Positions 61,732-64,000 of a stretch of 64,000 bases of DNA are shown one piece after another. A program made the translations under genes and the position numbers. The stretch is taken from contig JAECUM010004973.1 in assembly GCA_016617855.1 (NCBI GenBank), positions 1 through 64,000 of the forward strand, given 5' to 3'. Position 1 is the stretch's first letter. Each line of letters starts with the position of its first letter. The DNA is from Megalonaias nervosa (Eukaryota > Mollusca > Bivalvia > Unionida > Unionidae). A model generated the notes under the pieces. The model was given only the letters and a program-made list of their open reading frames with translations. It ran no database searches and was not told the DNA's origin.

Positions 61732-61845
61732 TTGTGTCACAATTTCGTCCTGAGAACCCAGCAAGTCATGTACAATGGTATCCGTTGACTTCGTCAAGAC
61801 AAGATCCACACTTTTGGCATGGAAAACTAGCACATGCGTTTATAT
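61732..61845 (-). pseudogene. Disabled subtype-II EGF exon
   Basis: It keeps 114 nt and GT/AG borders and starts DINACASFPC, but a TGA replaces the Cys5 codon (G-Y-H-C-T-stop) and GG became K-C. Including it would end the protein, so it must be skipped in a working transcript. It is the most 5' EGF exon in the window. Confidence 0.8.
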
Positions 61846-61952
61846 CTGCTCAGATATGTATTCTTTATTATGGTTGAGACGCATATGGATTGGTCATTGA
61901 TTATGTATAGGGAACAATACTACACTAAAATATTTGAATAAAAATTCAAATC

Positions 61953-64000
61953 AATAATAATAATAATGAGGACTTTGTATAGCGCCTAATCTTTAGAAGC
62001 TCTAAGCGCTTTACAACATTTGACAACACTTAAAAAACATATTATACTGATATGATTACAAAAATAACAACAAACACCACGAAATTAGAAAACAGAAAAC
62101 ATGCTGTAAATATTTAAGGTTAGGAAATACTATTAGGTCTTTAAGTCTGTTACTGCAGTTGAAATAGGTGAGTTTTCAAAGAGCTCTTGAATGTGATCAC
62201 TGTTTCTTTGTGTATAAGTTCAGTAGGTAATTCGTTCCACGTTGCTGGGCCCTGGTATGCAAAAGAACGTTGTCCATATGATTTCATCTTCATAGTGGGA
62301 ATAATGAGAATACAAGTGTCAGAAGAGGAGCGTAAGTATCTTTTTGGTGTGTACACATGGATGAGGTCAGATAGGTATGTTGGACTGGAGCCCGTCAGTG
62401 AAACGTAGCACAGTGAACAAATTTTGTGTTTAATTTTGGATCGAATGGATAGCCAGTGTAGGGTACAGAGCAGCGGGGAGGAGTGCTCTGATCGTGGTAC
62501 TCTAAGGATGATCCGAGAAGCTGTATTTTGAACTTTTTGAAGTTTCTGGAGTAGATATTGAGACGAACCAGACAGAATTGAGTTACAATAGTCCAGTCTT
62601 GAAAGTACTAAGGAACACACAAGTGTTTTAGTGGCATCAACTGAAAGATACTTGCGAATGGAGCTGATGCGTCTCAGCTCAAGATATGCAGCCTTGTATA
62701 TGTTCATGACATGTTGGTACAATGAGAGAGTACTGTCGAGAGTAACACCTAGGTTTCGTACTGACTGTGTGAATTTAATGTTGGTGTTGCTGATATTTAT
62801 TGTCTGAGGTAAAGGATGTGAATAAGAGTCTTTGTGTTGTAATCAGAATGGCTTCAGTTTTATCATCATTCATCTGCAGCTTGTTACATGTCATCCATGA
62901 TTTCGCATCGGAAATGCACCTCTCTACGCCTTGGATGGTAGCTTCAACTTCAGCTGGATGGCTAGATTTGTATATTTGGGTGTCATCAGCATACAATTGG
63001 TGAGACACTGGATGATGATCTATGGCACTTGAGAGTGGCTGAGTGTATAGAATGAAGAGAACAGGTCCAAGAACAGACCCCTGTGGAACACCACAGCATA
63101 GATCAACTGGGTTGGAGTGTTTTCCATTTGCGGACACAATTTGTGTCCTGTTGACCAAGTAGGACTTGAACCATAGTAAGACCGTATCATGAATGCCAAA
63201 TACATGCTGGAGACGGTGAAGTAATATATCCTGGTCTATAGTGTCAAATGCTGCAGACAAGTCAAGGAGAGTGAGGACTGTAATCTTTCCGCCATCCAAA
63301 GCAGAGAGAAGGTCATTGACTACTTTCAGAAGAGTAGTTTCAGTACTGTAGCAAGGGCGATATGCAGACTGTACATTGCTAAAAAGACTGTTTGAATTCA
63401 GATGAGATACAAGTTGGGATAGAACAACTTTTTCCAAGATTTTTGACATGAATGGGAGATTAGAAACTGGGCGGTAGTTCTATAAATTGTTATGGTCGAG
63501 TGTTGGTTTCTTCAGCAGAGGCTTTACAATGGCAGTTTTGAAAAATGATGGGAATTCCCCAGATGAGAGAGAGGTATTAATAACGTCAGTTAGTGAAGGC
63601 AATATTGGATCTAAGCACTCGAGCAACAGTGATGTCGGAACCGGATTAAGTTGACATGATTTTGGTGCACTCTTCATCACAATTGTACATACTAAATCCA
63701 TAGAGACAGGTTCAAATGCTGCTAACGATTGCCACAGAAATTCTGTATTGCAACTGTATGGTGATGATGAGTCAATTGGAATTGTGTTGTCAAGTTTATC
63801 TCTGTTGGTTTGTACTTTGTCATGGAAGATATTTGCAAACAGGTCCGGAAGGTCGACTAGAGAGAAAGTAGTTGGAGGTGGTGTACATTTGTTCCTTGGC
63901 ATTAGCTTGTTAGTAATCTCGAATAGCTCTTTGCAGCTGGAACTTTCCGTGATCTTAGTACTGTAGTGGGCTGATTTTGCTGCATGGACTATGTGACATT
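61953..64000 (-). mobile_element. CR1/L2-type non-LTR retrotransposon, 3' part, degenerate
   Basis: Reverse transcriptase on the minus strand. Visible motifs are NYRPVSNLPF, LLDLSAAFDTID, GVPQGSVLGPVLF and LYADDTQIY (the YADD catalytic box), then VRNLGVTLD and the C-terminal LHWLSIRSKI. An in-frame TAG at about 63477 and a frameshift near 62780-62840 break it. The 3' end has the TAGCGCC...GCTTTACAA block and an (ATT)n tail at 61953-61968. The clade call rests on motif style and tail. The 5' part lies outside the window. Confidence 0.85.
62150..64000 (-). pseudogene. LINE reverse transcriptase ORF (broken)
   Basis: Three blocks read in order: 63480-64000 (open to the window edge, linker before the RT), 62775-63449 (RT fingers and palm with YADD) and 62150-62722 (thumb and C-terminus). 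The first two share a frame split by one stop. The third is shifted. The protein would end at LFQLQ. Confidence 0.85.

Larger units (their letters stand above)
4269..61845 (-). other. Gene model: multi-EGF single-pass membrane protein, 5' end outside window
   Basis: About 29 usable EGF-like exons followed by a transmembrane exon, all on the minus strand. Almost every EGF exon is 114 nt, begins after an AG acceptor with the last two bases of a codon, and ends with one base of a codon before a GT donor. Every intron is therefore phase 1, and exons can be gained, lost or skipped without breaking the frame. Domains follow the calcium-binding EGF pattern D-I-D-E-C with six cysteines. The layout (many EGFs, one TM, short tail) resembles Notch-like or fibropellin-like proteins, but no Notch-specific LNR, ANK or RAM region is visible, so no symbol is given. 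A ligand or adhesion role is inference only. Exon joins are predicted from splice sites, not transcripts. Confidence 0.85.

Noticed and set aside
4269..61845. Naming the gene Notch, fibropellin or crumbs
   Set aside because: Only EGF domains and a TM exon are visible. No diagnostic LNR, laminin-G, avidin-like or tail motifs support any of these names.
62187..62408. Plus-strand ORFs in the right edge region
   Set aside because: Antisense shadows of the LINE reverse transcriptase on the minus strand.

Overview
The window is eukaryotic, AT-rich, intron-rich and full of transposons. Several signs point to a lophotrochozoan, most likely a mollusc: two tRNA-headed SINEs with mollusc-type tails, an RTE-like LINE 3' end with a (GAT)n tail, a CR1/L2-type LINE, and a large multi-EGF receptor-like gene. 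The species cannot be fixed from the sequence. No bacterial genes, CRISPR arrays or rRNA genes are seen.

The only host gene I can support runs on the minus strand across almost the whole window, from about 61.8 kb down to 4269. Its 5' end lies beyond the window. It is a string of EGF-like exons, nearly all exactly 114 nt and phase 1-1, each encoding one six-cysteine domain, mostly of the calcium-binding type. It ends in an exon (4269-4414) encoding a single transmembrane segment, a basic stop-transfer patch and a tail of about 25 residues. The product would be a single-pass type I membrane protein with roughly 29 EGF domains in this window.

The core (27.1-56.6 kb) is a head-to-tail array of a ~6.26 kb unit. 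There are four full copies (periods 6268, 6255, 6257 and 6259) and a fifth of 4403 bp. A decayed copy lies on the low-coordinate side (20.4-27.1 kb) and rearranged remnants on the high side (56.6-61.8 kb). Each unit carries four intact EGF exons (A, B, C, D) and three dead EGF exons of a second subtype between them, so the unit itself grew from an older two-exon repeat. A 1.86 kb cassette flanked by two ~473 bp inverted-ended MITE-like repeats sits in every unit except the fifth, which supplies the empty site.

Region by region: 1-4.2 kb is downstream sequence with an LTR-like repeat, a SINE and simple or minisatellite repeats. The last intron (4.4-10.9 kb) holds a complete but dead Mutator-like element (4879-10707). 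It has ~320-350 bp terminal inverted repeats, a probable 9-bp target duplication, and a protein that joins an OTU-type cysteine protease domain to a MULE transposase. A hAT-type MITE and a 5'-truncated RTE-like LINE, each with a clear target duplication, are inserted inside it. From 10.9 to 20.4 kb, widely spaced exons are separated by introns rich in minisatellites. The right edge (61.95-64 kb) is a degenerate CR1/L2-type LINE that runs off the window.
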